In this document: positions 1 to 13,206 of the stretch, piece by piece
Position numbering within the stretch: position 1 is the first letter of the stretch
How the letters are laid out: each line of letters begins with the position of its first letter
Assembly (NCBI GenBank): GCA_030272155.1
Contig: CP126203.1
Coordinates: 4,594,501 to 4,658,500, forward strand
Direction: 5' to 3'
DNA length: 64,000 nt
DNA from: Tetradesmus obliquus
Lineage: Eukaryota; Chlorophyta; Chlorophyceae; Sphaeropleales; Scenedesmaceae
Notes under the pieces: generated by a model
What the model was told of the DNA's origin: nothing
Database searches by the model: none
Seen by the model: the letters and a program-made list of their open reading frames with translations, nothing else
Position numbers and translations under genes: made by a program

Positions 1-3000
1 CAGCGCGTCTGTACCTTGAATTGCGTGGCGCATGTAACAGTCAACTCAAGACATTATATTTGGGTCTTTACCTTTGCTGTGCCCGCCGCCAGATCACGAG
101 CTGGGATGAAAAAACAAAAGGGGCAGCACCACAGCCTGAGGCACTAATGCAGCAGTGTTGCACAAGCAAAAGCAGGCAGACTCTGCCGTGCGGCGGCCGT
201 GCACGTGCAGCAGGGTCGCTATGCTGTTCCATTCTGCTGCCGTCCTGCTAATCACCGTCAGCTGTCAAGTCAGCAGCGCGTCTCCTTCCGGCTGCTCCTA
301 TGGCAGTTGGGGATGACGGCAAGGTTGCTGTAGCGCTACAGGCTAGCACAAACCTCTGAAGGAGAGCGATCACACACATGCATTTGGCTGGTCAGGCCAG
401 CAGGGACGCTTGCCACTGTGGCAGTGACTGCGCTTGGAGCTGAAGCTCGCCTGCCCAAGGAGTAAGTTACATATATGTAAAGCCCTTGGCTACATTTTCA
501 AGGCCTCTGGCTACTAGCCAAGCTGTAGTGCAGCCAGCCGCACACCAGTGCTACAGACTGCCAACAGCTGCAGCGTACATACATCTCTAAATGCATATGC
601 ATATGTTGCTCCAACTGCTACATATCATACATACATGCGGCCAGGCCTAGGTCGCTGTAGGCTGTACCGCGCGCCGGCACACATAGCCTTGCGCATCAGT
701 GCATGCAATTCCTATGGAGCGCAAGACCTAGTTTCAATGCATTGATCCATAAATGCTGGGGCGATAAGTGCAATGCCTCCACTTGCATGCAATATGTACT
801 GTAACACGTACATTTTGCTACCAAGGCAACCAGCAGCTGCTGCATCTTAGCGGACGTAGTACCTTGTAAAGAGTTGCAGGAAGCACACCCAGCAACAGCA
901 CACCAACACAATATCCATGTATCAATGGTCCATGCATAAACTGGAAAGTGACACTTGCCGCACTACAGCCGATGCAGAGATGTAGCTATTGCTCTGGTGA
1001 TCACAGTGCAACTCGGCAAACACCCCTACAGGTCGCTGCAGCAGCAGACATGGCTGCTTCCCTGTAGTGTATGCATATGCTGCCACACCAGGGTGAGCCT
1101 GACTTGAATCACACAGAGAGCCCCCATGTGCGCCTGCACTGGAGATGGGCGCGCATACATGTTAACATGTTACATGCAGACCATGCAGGTATTGAACTGC
1201 AGCATGTAACATGGCGCATGCTGCTCCTACGCAATGCAGCTAGTAAAAGGAGTGAGCGATGGGTGCAGGCCACCAGAATAACTAAAGGTGCAGGCCATCA
1301 GCATTACTAACACCAGTGTTGCACACCCTGTGAATAACCATGCATGCACAGCATGCTACTAGGCATCCATTTCATAATGTTTGGATTTAGAATAAGGCGT
1401 GAACAGAGACAATGCAGTACTCGTTGGCGCGCACCAGATGCAGCAGGGACGCATTGCCCGCCTGGCCCCATCACAGCCAGCAGCCAGAAATGAAACAACC
1501 CATGTCATGCCGACTGCGTGTGGCTGTGCCGCACCCGGGAGCGCATACAGCAGCAGCAGCAGCAGCTTGCGTCCAGCTGCTGCTGCCACTGCGGAGCCCG
1601 GTGCCGCATGGCACAGCAGCACACACCAAACACACCCACCACTATCCAGGGTCAACACAGTCCTCCAAGGCAAGAACAAAGACATCCAGGGTGAGTAAAG
1701 CTCGTGCACTTCTGCATATGCGTGCGTTGGAAGGCGGCACCAGCCGCAGTCATCGTGAGTGCTGTTTCGCTCGGTGCACAGCCATTCTGGAAGCACAGCA
1801 AGCGTTGCTGGTACAGTGGACCGCGTTTCAGCGGCGCCGGCGTGACACAAGCACACACACAGGCAGGCTGGTAATTGGCTGCGCTGGCACATGCCATGTG
1901 CTCTGTCACTGGATGGTCAGTGCTGCCTGCTGTGCAGCCCTCTCAGCACCCTCACTCGCAAACACTCCCACCACATGCCTTAGAGCAGCATAGGCTGCAC
2001 GGAATGGCCACCCCTGTGTCCAGGTATGCCTGACACACGCCACGCGTGACTGCAATCAACATACGTTGCATGTCAGGGGCGAGCTATGGTACATATCAAG
2101 TAAGCTGCAACGCCTGTCGCCCCAAAAGGCAAAACTGGGGTCAGGGTTACGCAACATGAAACGGTGGGCAAGCCTTGCCGTGCCTGAAATCACCTTGACA
2201 GTAATGCAAGAGACAGTCTGGTGCAGCCTAGCACCAACACGCTCTCAGAGAACAGGAGGCTATCTGCCATTGTACAGCAGAGGCTGCTGCGCACTCGAAA
2301 CACCATGTTGACCATAACAGTGGTTGGCAGTCGAACACATAGTCAAAACGTAGGTAAGAGACTGATGGTGTAGTGCGCAGCAGATCAACCACTCAGGTAA
2401 CACCTTGAATCATGTCACTCATGCGCGTGTCGTGCGCACTGCTATTAGAAGGACAGATTAGGGTAAAGCAAGTACAAGTATGCGTCAGGTGTGCCAAGTC
2501 AGCTTCCAACCACACTGAACAGTGTTCTGTTCATGGCCCTGCCAGACATAGGTGGCAGCTTCCCTCCCAAAATGGGTGAGTGTGGCACAAGCTTGCCATG
2601 TCAGACAGGCAACGGCCTGTTGTGCTCATTTTAGGTGCTGCTAAGCGCCAGAGTGCAAGGCACCGCACACACCTGCCAGCTGCAGTGGGCTTGCATCCTT
2701 ACCCACACAACAGCCTGCTCACAAGTCACACCAGGAGATGGCGTACTGTCTCAAAACGTCCAGAGAGGCCCAACAACTTAGCATGTGCAACACGCACACA
2801 CCCTGCCCACAAGCGCACATACAGATGGCATGTGCTAGCCGCCTCATTGGTGTGCTTGCTTCTCAGGCTACCAGCGGCCCTGCTACCTGGACACCATGCA
2901 TTGTGGATGTGCGATAAGTGCCCTCAATGGTCCCTCCAAGGCACGTGGTGTCATGCTAATGATGTGTCATCGCCATTTTGATGTGCTAAAATGCGCACCC

Positions 3001-3549
3001 TGCATATGCCCAAAGGTGCACCAACTCACTATGTATGCCGTGCATTGATGCACCTGAAGATGCATGAGTTGGTTATACATACGGATATGGGTGGATAGGT
3101 GTGCGCCAGGAAAAAGCTGATGATCAGCAAGCAGTCTGCAAACCTGCCATAAGACAACACAGTACAGAGCGCTTCACCAGCTAGTCAGGAACACAGCAGA
3201 CGCCAACAGCGCAAAGCGTTTTGCCTACATGAACTGCAAGTACACAATCCCAAGCAAGTGCTTTGGACACCCTGCAGCATCACAGAAGCCGTGCCACACT
3301 ACAGTCCTCTACCCAAGCATGTCACCTTCGCTGCACCTCCCATGCTCTGTTGTACCATGCTCTGTTGTACAATGCAATGCTCCACCCGCCCTCAGAGCCC
3401 AAACAGTTCAGCAGCAGTAGCAGCATTACAGCCCACACGCCCTACAAACCATGCACGTGGTGTGACCCGTGCAACCACCATGAGGTTTTGAGCATCTCCC
3501 AACTGAACTTCACACCTGCCTCCACATCCTCGATCCTCTCTCCTCCTCA
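1..3549. other. Stretch without a convincing gene
   Basis: Only short or compositionally random open frames are visible on both strands. None shows a recognisable domain, and none can be joined into a multi-exon model by phase. The right end is the 3' flank of the GATA gene on the minus strand; a minus-strand TGTAA (the usual green-algal poly(A) signal) lies at 3426-3430, about 120 bases past that gene's stop. A small CAG run lies near 1545-1565. No tRNA or mobile element was recognised. Confidence 0.5.
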
Positions 3550-6079
3550 TCACATGACAGCCTGGCTGCCACTAGCAGGCGCAGCACACGCACTGCTGCA
3601 GCCAGTGGGGACAGCAGCAGCTGCAGCACCAGCAGCAGCAGGGCCTGCCAGGTCTGGCGTGAATGTCGCGCCAGCCGCCACAGCAGCAATGACGGCAGCA
3701 GCAGCGCCAAGGTTTGGGCCGCTGGCGCCACTCTTGCTGTTCACCTGCTGGTTGATGAATTCAATGGCTGCCTCTGTGCTGCCCAAGTTGCCCACCAGGT
3801 TCATCATCAGCTGCACCACAGGCGACACAGCAGGCACGCCTGCAGCAGCAGCGCTCGCCGCAGGCGCAGCAGCTGCTACTGCCGCTGCCGGTGCAGCTGA
3901 AGCAGGAGGCTGCTGAGACTCTCCACCAGGGACACGGGCGCCAGAGCCAGGCACAACAGCGCCAGTTGCTGCTGCTGACGCTGCCAGCTGCAGCCGTGAG
4001 GATGTGACGCCTGCCTTTGCTGCAGCGCCAAACCTGCTAGGCTTGCTGGCGCCGCCGCCGCTGCTTGCATTGGACAGCGGCGACATGCCGTGCCTGCTCA
4101 TGAAGCGGCCGTTGGGCCCGCGCACTACTCCGCGCAGCTGCCCAGGCTGCTGGCCGCCGCGGCCAGCGCTGTTGCCAGAGCTTGTGACAGCCCTGTCCCT
4201 GCTGCTGCCGCCAGCTGAGCTGGGCGTGGCAGCTGGTCCCAGGCTCAGGGGGCAGGGGCCCGCGCCGTCAGAGTAAGCAGACGCGCTGCTTACTGCCGGG
4301 CTCATGGCATAGTCGTGCTGCTGCTGCTGGCCTCCGCAGTTGTCCTCAGGCGCTGGCGTGGTCACGCGGCGGCCGCCTGCTGCTGCCTTGCTGTCGGCGC
4401 AGCTGTGGATGCCGCCGTCGCTGGCTGCTGGGTGTGCGCAGCTGCGTGAGGCCATGTGGGGCTCATCCTCCTGCTCGTCCTCATCCTCCTGCAAGCAGAC
4501 AGGTTGAGTGGTTTAGTATTGATGTGCAGCAGAGGATGCAGGGCCACTAGGATGCAAGTTCAGATCGTGCGCAACGGTGCGTTCGGCAAGGTGTGTAGTG
4601 TGTGCAAAAGTGCCGGGTAAGACACACTTGACACTGGTTTCTTGCTGCTGGACAGGTTGGCAGAGTGCTTGTCTGCTGCAGGTTGCAGACACGAGCAGGG
4701 GTGCTCAACATGCACTCCCTTGCACAATGCACCATTCCTGCAGGAAACATACTAGCAGCAGTTGTAGCTTGGAATGCCGGCTGGCAGCATTGCTAACATT
4801 AAGCACGCCCTCGCGCATTAACGCCCCCTGCGCATGCAGCTCACCTCCATGGATGAAGAGTCATCTGCCCTGCTGCGCTTGGGCAGCCGTGCACCGCCAG
4901 ACACCACGCTTGAAGTGGCGGCGCAGCGCTTCTTGTCCTGCAAGCAACAAGGGCAGCACCAGCGGCACAGTTGCATCAGGCGATTGCAAAAGATAACACC
5001 ACATAGTAGATGAAGCGGACGACGCCCAGAAGCACACAGTGGCGCTGCCATACCAACAGCAGAGCCTTCCATAACTGCTGCTTGTGGTGCTGCTGCTGTT
5101 GCTGCCGCTGCTGTTTGGCACGGCGCACACATGTTCGTCTTCTGCCAAACATACCTGGCTGCTGCTATTGCTCAGCTGCTGCTGCTGCCGCTGGTTGCTG
5201 CAGCTGCCGGGCAGGCTCACCACGGCCTTGTCGAAGGAGCCTGTGCGTAGGAAGCGGATGCCACAGGCATTGCACACAATGGGCTTCGACTTGGAGCCAT
5301 GGCGCCACTGTGGGCTGTCGCGTGCGCCACAGTTGTCGCAAGGGCCAGAGCATGGGTTTGCTGACTTTTTGGCATTGCCGCCGCTGCTCCTGGCTGCTGC
5401 TGTGCTGTGCGTGGCACGGCTGACCTTGGCGGTAACTGCTGCTGCTGCAGCTGCAACATGACTGATTGGGTTTCTGTGAGTCCTTGGAGGCCTGTGGCCC
5501 CTGTCGCAGCTGTTGTGCTGGTGGTAGTCTTCTGTGTCTGGTGTCACAGCACCTGCGTTGACAAGAGCAGGAGCAGGAGTGCAGTATCTGTCACCATGTG
5601 AAAGCTTGAGGCTAGCTGTATGTGTGCGTGGTGTTTCATTGAATAGATTTCACCATATTTAACCTTGTCAGCTCGCTGCCTGCCACGCCAGCAATGCTGG
5701 GAAAGGATAGCAGTACTGGACAATCGACCACCCGCCCACTGCCTGTTCCGTGGTGGTTTCAAATGCTAGATCGCGCGGACAGGTACTTATTGATGTATTC
5801 AGTACTAATAAGAGGCTCTGGTGAATACCGCGCAGCGGCTGGGCGCTGAGCCCGCATACCTGTGTTGCTGTACATGGGTGCTCTTTGCGGGCACATCTGC
5901 TTGCGGTTGCGCCGCGGCTTGCTCATATAAGCCTCCAATATGTCTGTGGCATCACTCTGCACGCTGTTGTCGGCCGAGAGGGCAGGTGCTGAAAATGATC
6001 CACCCCACAACATTGGCACGTCGAAGCCATAGGGTGGCTCGTTTGATAAATAGGAAGCCTTGGCCTCCAGGGGATCCAT
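3550..6079 (-). CDS. GATA-type zinc finger transcription factor
   Basis: Predicted nuclear DNA-binding regulator of 549 residues. Exons are 6079-5860, 5552-5155, 4937-4845 and 4488-3550; all junctions are GT-AG and the phases close exactly. The ATG at 6079 is the first true ATG of the open frame. One GATA finger lies at about residues 145-170 with spacing C-X2-C-X18-C-X2-C, containing the core SPQWRHG and ending CNACGIRF, the plant/fungal class with an 18-residue loop. A basic stretch (LPKRSRAD) encoded by the short third exon may be a nuclear signal. It is followed by an acidic run rich in Glu and Asp and a long Ala/Ser/Gly-rich C-terminus. Family knowledge says such factors bind (T/A)GATA(A/G) sites and often act in light or nitrogen responses; nothing here fixes the pathway. 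Finger identity is firm, the exact exon ends fairly so. Confidence 0.85.
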
Positions 6080-8054
6080 GGCCACCAGCTGGCGACCAGC
6101 GCCCGCAGGAAAGCGCTTGGCGGGCAGGCAGAACTGTGTGCTGCTGTAAGCGTGCCGCTAGATCCGTGGCTTGCTGCAGTCCAACCTCACGTCTTCTGTC
6201 TTATCGATGTAACTATAGATAACAAAAAGGCTGTCTGTCGCCGGCAAGAGTGATTTGTGTGGTCAAGCGAGTTGACTGCGAAAAGTATCTGTGTCGCAAA
6301 CTGGGCATAAGGGCCACAAATAGACCATAAAACCAACAAGTATCGATAATGAGTGTACTGCGGCCGATCAGCTGTGATCAATGATTGTAAAACTCTAGAA
6401 ACTTTGTGTCCATTTTTTTGTTTTTAACAATGACCGTATTATCTGGCGCAGTCGCAGCCTTAAAGCATAAAAACCATTACTAATGATCATAGTTTTTTTG
6501 ATAATGGGGCGCTCTATGGTTACTCTCGGTCACGGCACAGGTGAGTCACAGCTGGCCAGCTCCATGGAGCAAGTACTGCCCGGGGCCGGGTGCCACCACA
6601 AACTCGATGCAAGCCGCAGATTTCTGCAGGCCTACTTGTACAGCCACTGCGTTGATTTACGGTTGGTTTCCGGCTGGCACAATTACTCAACTGTCAACAC
6701 GCCTGCCGCCATTGGCACTGCGCCAGACCACCTGGCCAGGTCAGCGCAGACCATAGCCCATGGTCTTGCGCATGGTGCGCAATGCATCAGTGCAAAGAAG
6801 CCACAGTGCAGCTTTAACAACTTAACCAGGCTGAAGCAATGTGGAGTGGGCTGCATGGCTGCAACCGCGTCTGTGGGAGCGTGTTGCTGGCGTGGCGCTG
6901 CGTTCTGGCTGCCAGGCAGTGGCACACTCAACACTGTTGACAGCCGCGTCAAGTCGAGGGCACTGCAGTACTGGGGCTGTTGGGCCAGGCTATGATTCGC
7001 AAGGCTGGGAACTGGGTTTACTGGGCCTGCATAAAGAATTGCATGTAACACACAGCCGTGCCATATGTGCACTGCAAGGCTGTTTCACTGTTTTGCATGT
7101 AAGTTGTTGCCAATCTCTTGCTGCTGCGTTTGAAGGATACTGACGCCATGCACTGAACATAACGTATCTGTTACAAGGGCCTGCTATAAAAGAGCCCATA
7201 CCAGGCTGGCAACATAGTCGTGTTGCACATCCCTCTTTCATTGAGACCCAATGGGCCCCAATGGACGACAGTGGCAGTACTCGCTCACTACCACCCATCA
7301 ACAACTGCTCACAACTCTCTTGTCACAGATGCATCGCTACAGTACAAGCCAGGCATGGTTTGGTGGTGCAGGCCCAACAGGCAAAAGCTTGGGCTTTGCC
7401 TTTAAGTCCGTTATGTACACACTTCAGCCTGCCACCACCCTGCACAGACCAGGTGCCTGGGCTCTTCACCATGCTACAACACACAAACAAACAAGCTTGT
7501 AGCTGCTGCTCGCAGCTGTCAATCATGCGATTGAGGTCTCTTCATCGGCATGTCGACACAACTCCTGCAGCAAAGTCTGCCACAGCCACAACCAATCGGC
7601 AGCTGACCTGCAGCTGCTGGAAAATGATCAGCAGCAGGCCTCAACCGCAGGCAAGCCAACACTGCCCACTCATCACAACACAGAACATGCCAGCCTGTTC
7701 CTCATTGCCTAAGCTGCTGCAAACTTTTCTGAAGGTCCCATGCTGCATGGAACATACCCTCACCACCCAGAACCACAAGCTATTTGGCAGCCAACAGCTG
7801 CCAATACATGGAACGGATTCAGTCGCTACATCCTGCAAGTGCTACACATGGTACTGCAGGGCAGCCTTGACCAATGCTAATTCTTGCAATAAGCTTTGTT
7901 GCGGCAGCTGCTGCTACCACCAACCTTAAACATGCAGCACGAGCTGCCAGTCACACCCTCAAACTAAAACACAAACACACACTTTTGTACCAGCCAGTCA
8001 CAAGACCTAGCTGCTGATGCAGCAGACTGCTACAGCATGCACTGATCCTGCAGC
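6080..8054. other. Spacer between GATA and carrier genes, partly AT-rich
   Basis: About 2 kb with no supportable gene. The part at 6200-6500, upstream of the GATA start, is clearly AT-richer than the surroundings and holds a T-rich run near 6410-6427, as expected for a promoter region. The right half is the 3' flank of the first carrier gene. A 222-codon open frame at 7261-7929 (+) shows no domain and is probably chance. Confidence 0.4.
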
Positions 8055-9774
8055 TTATGCTGCCAGTGACTTCTCGCCCTGCACGCTGGCTGCCAGGGCA
8101 TCAATGGTCTCCTCGCTGTCTGCAATGAGTGAGCGGGTGCCCTCCACTGCCAGGAAGATGGCTGCGTTGACAGGGATGGCACGCCACAGGGCGGCGGTGA
8201 CACCGCGCCACATGCCTGCGTAGCCCTCGATCTGGATGGAGCGCTTGATGCAGTCCATGGTGCCCTTGAACTCTGGCTTGCTGAGGGAGTCTGCCTGGAT
8301 CTTGGACTTGATGGTGTCAATGGGGAACATGGAACCCCACAGACCAAAGCCGGCCATCACACCGGCACCCATCACCTGTTGAGCATAGCAGGGAAGGAAG
8401 AAGCAGGGCAGCAAGGGTCAGGACCAGCTGAGAGCAATGTTTGATGCAGGGCTGACAGCAGCAGGCTTGTCACATTCAGCTCGTTTGATGCTCAACAGCG
8501 GTTTACACACTGCACAGCATTACTGCTGCCGCCTGCAAACTTGCAGGAAACACACAGGGGATGCACAGCTATTCCTGCAGGTCACAGCCGACAGCATTCC
8601 CGCAAGTCACACCCGCATCAAGCCCTGCCTAGCTATTCCAGCCATCACAACCGAGCAGCACATTCAAACAGCACCCCGCAGCCACCCACCTGCCAGTACT
8701 CCAGGTCTGCCTTGGTCTTGCCGTGCTGGCCCGCCAGGTAGTGGATGGTCGCCTCATAGCCGAAGAAGAACCAGGCGTAACCCTGCATGTCACGCAGCAG
8801 CGTGGACACGTAGCCGGAGTAGATGCCGCGCAGGCCGTGGTTGCGCAGGATCTTCTTGGCGCAGTCCCAGTTGCCCTTGTAGTTCTCCTCGGGGTTGAGC
8901 CCGCCGGCAGCGGCGCCCTTCATCTGCGCCACGATGTTGGCCTTGCGCACCATCTGCATCTTGGTGCGGATGAGCTCGGTGGGCGTGGACACCACGGAGC
9001 CGGCAGCACCAGCAGCAGCACCAGCCAGCAGGATGCTGGAGGGAGAGAAGCTGCCAGCAGGCAGGTCCTTCTCAAGGTATGCGCGGGTCTTGTTGAAGGT
9101 GGGGAAGTGGATGCCCAGCAGCACCATGTTACCCAGCAGCGGGGCGATGGTGCCCTTGTACAGTGCAGTGGGGCCCTCAGCCTTCATCTGAGGGGTGGAA
9201 GCAGCAGCAGGAAGGACAGCAGGAACAGGCAGGAGCGTCAGCAAGTGTGTTTTGACACAGCAGGAAGTACCGTAGCATGTATCCTGCAGCTACACTTGCC
9301 TCAATTCACAAAACACAGGCTGCACAGTGTTGTCGCTGCATGCAGCAGCAATGCGCAGCTGAATGCGCACCAGCAGGACTGCAGCGCTGACAGCACATGA
9401 GTCAAACATCACCCAGTAAGCACTGCATGTTAGGCAGTAGCTGGCAGCAATGCAATGCATGTGCGCTGCATTGTGGCGCTGACCTGCTGTTGACCTGCTG
9501 CAATGCTACAACGATCAAGCACCAAGCTCACCATCTTCTTGACGCAGTCCATGCCGCTGCTGTAGACCATGTCAGCGGGCATTCCTGCTGCTCCGATTGT
9601 GCCCTTGCCCAGCACCTGCAGGCGGGTCTTGATGGTATCGAAGGGCTGGCCCACCATGATGCGGGCAACACCTCCGCTCACGCCGGGCAGGATGTCCAGC
9701 ATGCGCTTGTGCACAGGAGGGGTGTGCTCCACCTCCATGAGCGTAGCGTTCTCCATCTGGCCGAGAGCAGGCAT
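8055..9774 (-). CDS. SLC25 mitochondrial carrier, copy A
   Basis: Predicted inner-membrane mitochondrial solute carrier of 353 residues. Exons are 9774-9532, 9187-8690 and 8375-8055, all in phase 0. It shows the three tandem repeats of the family, each with the P-X-[DE]-X-X-[KR] signature: PFDTIKTR, PTELIRTK and PIDTIKSK. The RAIPVNAA motif in the last repeat is typical of the carnitine/acylcarnitine, ornithine and BOU-like branch, so an acylcarnitine or basic amino acid substrate is a reasonable inference but not proven. An extra insert of about 20 residues (Ala/Gly-rich, near NPEENYKG) lies in the second repeat. The N-terminus before the first helix is short, as is normal for carriers, which need no cleaved presequence. 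It is the mirror partner of the gene at 13207-15009; exon 2 differs from that copy by a single Asn/Thr change. Confidence 0.9.
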
Positions 9775-12700
9775 GGTTGCTGTTGCTGTGAAGACGCGCT
9801 GAAAATAGGTGAAGTGGGGAAGCGCGTGTAGACAGAGCTCGAGCAAGCCTGATAAGGTAATGCAAGAAGCAGAGTGTCTGAACAGTGATCGGTCAGGGCA
9901 ATATGTAGCCTGGGCAGGCGTCGGAGACTGTTAGGGCCATCGGAGACTAACGTAGTAGATGACACTTTCCACCCCCCTCGTGAGTGTTCGGCCGCATTAA
10001 AACACTTTTCATGGTGGTGAGGAACCAATTTTGCAGCCATAGGGAGTGAAGCATGTGGGCACTGCAGCTAGGTCAGGCACTGTCCTTCCCCTAAAAGACC
10101 TTGAGCACGAGGCGGTACGAAATCACTCATATTATTTATAGTAGTGGTTACTAATGCTTATAGTGCATCACAAGCTGTAGTTGAGGTCAGTCGCAATGAC
10201 CGCCCTTGTGCGGCAACAGGGCCACGGTTGCAAGGTTGACGGCAGTCAGAGGCCTGAGCTAACACTACCTCCACCTGCACAGTACATGCGTGTTGAATGC
10301 CATATATTGTTCCTGCATGTAGCTTCTAGTATTCTGCTGAAAATGGCCTACAAAGTACTGCTTGACAGCAACTGCTGACGGCAAATGCACGAAGCATGCC
10401 GCAGTGAACACTGCCAATCAAACTCGGCAGCAACTACAGCACTCCACTGTGAGATGGCCTCAAACTGCTATTCACTTTTAGTGCATTTGAGAACATCGTG
10501 ATGGGCGTTCTGCATTTAAGCCGGGACAAGCGTATAATGACAGCTGCCAGTGCACTGCTGCAGAGCAAAAGGACAAATTTTACACTGCTCCTGCTTGCTG
10601 GGCCAGTGCTGCAGCCCATGGATTGGCAGGTGCAGCACCTGCAGCTTGTCTTGCAACTGTTGGTGGCAGTGACTTTGACAGGCGCCCAAAAGATCTTCTG
10701 GTCTAGACCAGATACTTTGAATGCATGTCAAGCGCAGCACGCCCCAGAGAAGAACAGTTGCGCCGCAAGCATTGTCACAGCACCACAAGCTGTGGAGATT
10801 GTCAAATGGCAGTAGACTGCTTGCATGCAGAGGAGGTTCTATGGCTAGCCACACTGCGCACTGGCATGCCGGTGCCACTGTCTACACACTGCCCATGGTG
10901 GGCCGTGACAGCCCTGCAGCCCACAGGCACCATGGCAGTGCCAGCTGAGCTGTAAACTGACAGTTTCAGGCATGGTAACTGCACGTACGTTCACCTGCAA
11001 GCAATGCTGGTCCAGACGCCCCTCCCCCCCTCCCCCCCTGCCCGGAAGCTCCTGGCACTCCGAGTGAGCTGACCAAACTTGCGACTCGGCACAGGCCGTG
11101 CATGCCACATCAGTTGCTACATCAGCCTGATGGTGGTGGGCGCCCGCCTTCCCATTGGTACAAAATGCAACTCAGCAGGACCAGACCAGCATCCCTCTGC
11201 TGCCGCAGCTGGGCAGCCCACCATCAGTGCTGAAGCACTACCAGCAGTGCTGCAAGAAGTCGTCACTAGAGATTCTCAGCATGTGCTCACATTTTTTTGT
11301 TACCAGGGGGGACGAAATCCTACTGGCTAGTCACACGCAACAGTCAGGCGAACCTGACTGGAGGGGACACAAAGGCGATGCCTCCACCAGCAAGACACGT
11401 CTAACACCCCTATACAGGAGGTGCCCAGCTCCCGGACCATAAAATAAGCAGAGGAGTTGAACCCCCACACCCCCTTGGTGTGCCACAGCTCAATTGCATG
11501 CTGCACACACCCGACCAACACTCAGTGCCAGCCGCCCCAATACAGGAGTTTATAATCAAAATAGTGTCTTGGACAGGGAAAAAGCCGTACCCACTCCAAG
11601 AACCCCCACCAGCTCAGACAACGGCTTCAACACAGATATCTAATCACGGCAGCGTCGTGAGAGAGAAAAATCCAACACAGATATCTAATCATGGCAGCGT
11701 CGTGTGCTCACATTGCACTTTCAGCAGTGCTGGATGTGTGACGCCGTTGCCAACGGCGAGAGGCGGCCTCTGACAGAGCTGCACACAGCAGCACGTGCGG
11801 GCTTGTGCGGGCTTTTTAAAAATGACAAAACCCAGACAAAGCCAGATCCCCAAGGACGCTGGGCATTGTGCTGCAGCAGCATGTGATTGCTCCTCATGCG
11901 TTCCGTGCATACAGAAAATGGTGATCCTCGTGAGCTCATGCACACCAGCCTGATGCCATCCTTTGCTTGCTTCTGCTACTGACGCAGCAGCTCGACAAGT
12001 GGCAAACCCAACACCCAGCAGCACCGTTGCCAACAGCTGCTGAACCAAAGTGTGTTATTGTGAACAGGCATGGTGCTGCACAGCACTGCATGCACGCAAA
12101 AGGGTCAATGTTGCGGCCACACTTGAAACAGGCAGCACCGTTGGCTACAGCCGCTGTAACTGAGTGTGTTCAGTTGTACAGCCACGGCACTGCACAGCAC
12201 GAAAAGAAGAAGACTTGAAGACACAGCACTGCATGGACGCAAAAGGTGAAGTGTTGCGGTCAAACGTGCACCAGGCAGCACCCAAGTGGAGGTCATAATC
12301 CAGCTATACCGCTGCAGTAAATCAGTACAATTTCAGTTGGCTTTTTTGCATGGCTGGCGGCCTCAAAACGCTATGCAGGCTGTGGTTACCATTGCTCAGG
12401 AATCACTCCTGAGAGCAGTGCCCAAGTCAGGTCGGCTGCAGCTGGTTAGCTCAGGTCTACAGATCTCACAAGCCACAGCAGCAACCCTGTTTAAACTTAT
12501 GAAGATGTGCAATATGGCTTTTGATCAAAGACCAAGGCTGCAACGCTGTGTGCAACTGCAGAGCCAGCCAACTGACACTGGCTGGCAAAGCGCAGCAGCC
12601 AGTGCAAAGTTGGCTGTTGTGGTGCGCTGTGTTGTCGGGGAGCTTGAGCCCAGCAGAAGCCCTAAGGTAACACAAGCACCTGCTGTTGCTGCAATGTGCT

Positions 12701-13206
12701 ATGCGCGTGCCTTCCTCAAGTCACCTGCACGCCTGTCCCGCCATGAGGCCAGCACTCACTGCTGCCGCACTCGAGTGGGACCTGCGAGTGGTCCCTACTA
12801 CAGCTGCGAAGACGTTTAAAACGCTAATTAGATAGTTTCAAGGGTTTCTGCGGTGTTTCGTACTGCTTCGTGAACAGGAGCATTTTAGGGTAAGGACGGG
12901 CCTTCCCCTACCTGCAGTGCCCACGTGCTTCACTCCCGCTAGCAGTCAATTTAGTTAACTTAGATCATTTAAAACTCTTCTGGAAGGTTGATTCTGTTCG
13001 AGGGGGGATCCGATATGTCATCTACTACGTTAGTCTCCGATGGTCCTAACAGCCTCGCACGCCTATCCCGGCTACATATGGCTCTCTCTGCCTCCCAAGC
13101 AGTTACCTTATCATCACGTTACAGATTGCAGGCTAGCTGAAGCTCTGATTGTACGCGCTTCCCCACTTCACCTATCTCCCAGCGCGTCTTCACAGCAACA
13201 GCAATC
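9775..13206. other. Spacer between the divergent carrier genes
   Basis: Contains the duplicated 5' flanks of both carriers at its two ends, and between them about 2.7 kb with no clear gene. A run of C-rich DNA lies at about 11020-11041. A 177-codon open frame at 12286-12819 (+) has no recognisable domain and is reported only as noticed. Both carrier promoters should lie here. Confidence 0.4.
11629..11704 (+). repeat. Pair of 31-base direct repeats
   Basis: Two copies at 11629-11659 and 11674-11704 differ by one base and are separated by 14 bases. Each contains ACAGATATCTAATCA followed by GGCAGCGTCGTG. They lie between the two carrier genes. No terminal repeats or target duplications suggest a mobile element. 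Confidence 0.7.

Noticed and set aside
7261..7929. 222-codon plus-strand open frame
   Set aside because: Cys/Gln/Ser-rich chance frame in the 3' flank of the minus-strand carrier; no motif.
12286..12819. 177-codon plus-strand open frame between the carriers
   Set aside because: No recognisable domain, no duplication partner at the other arm and no splice support.
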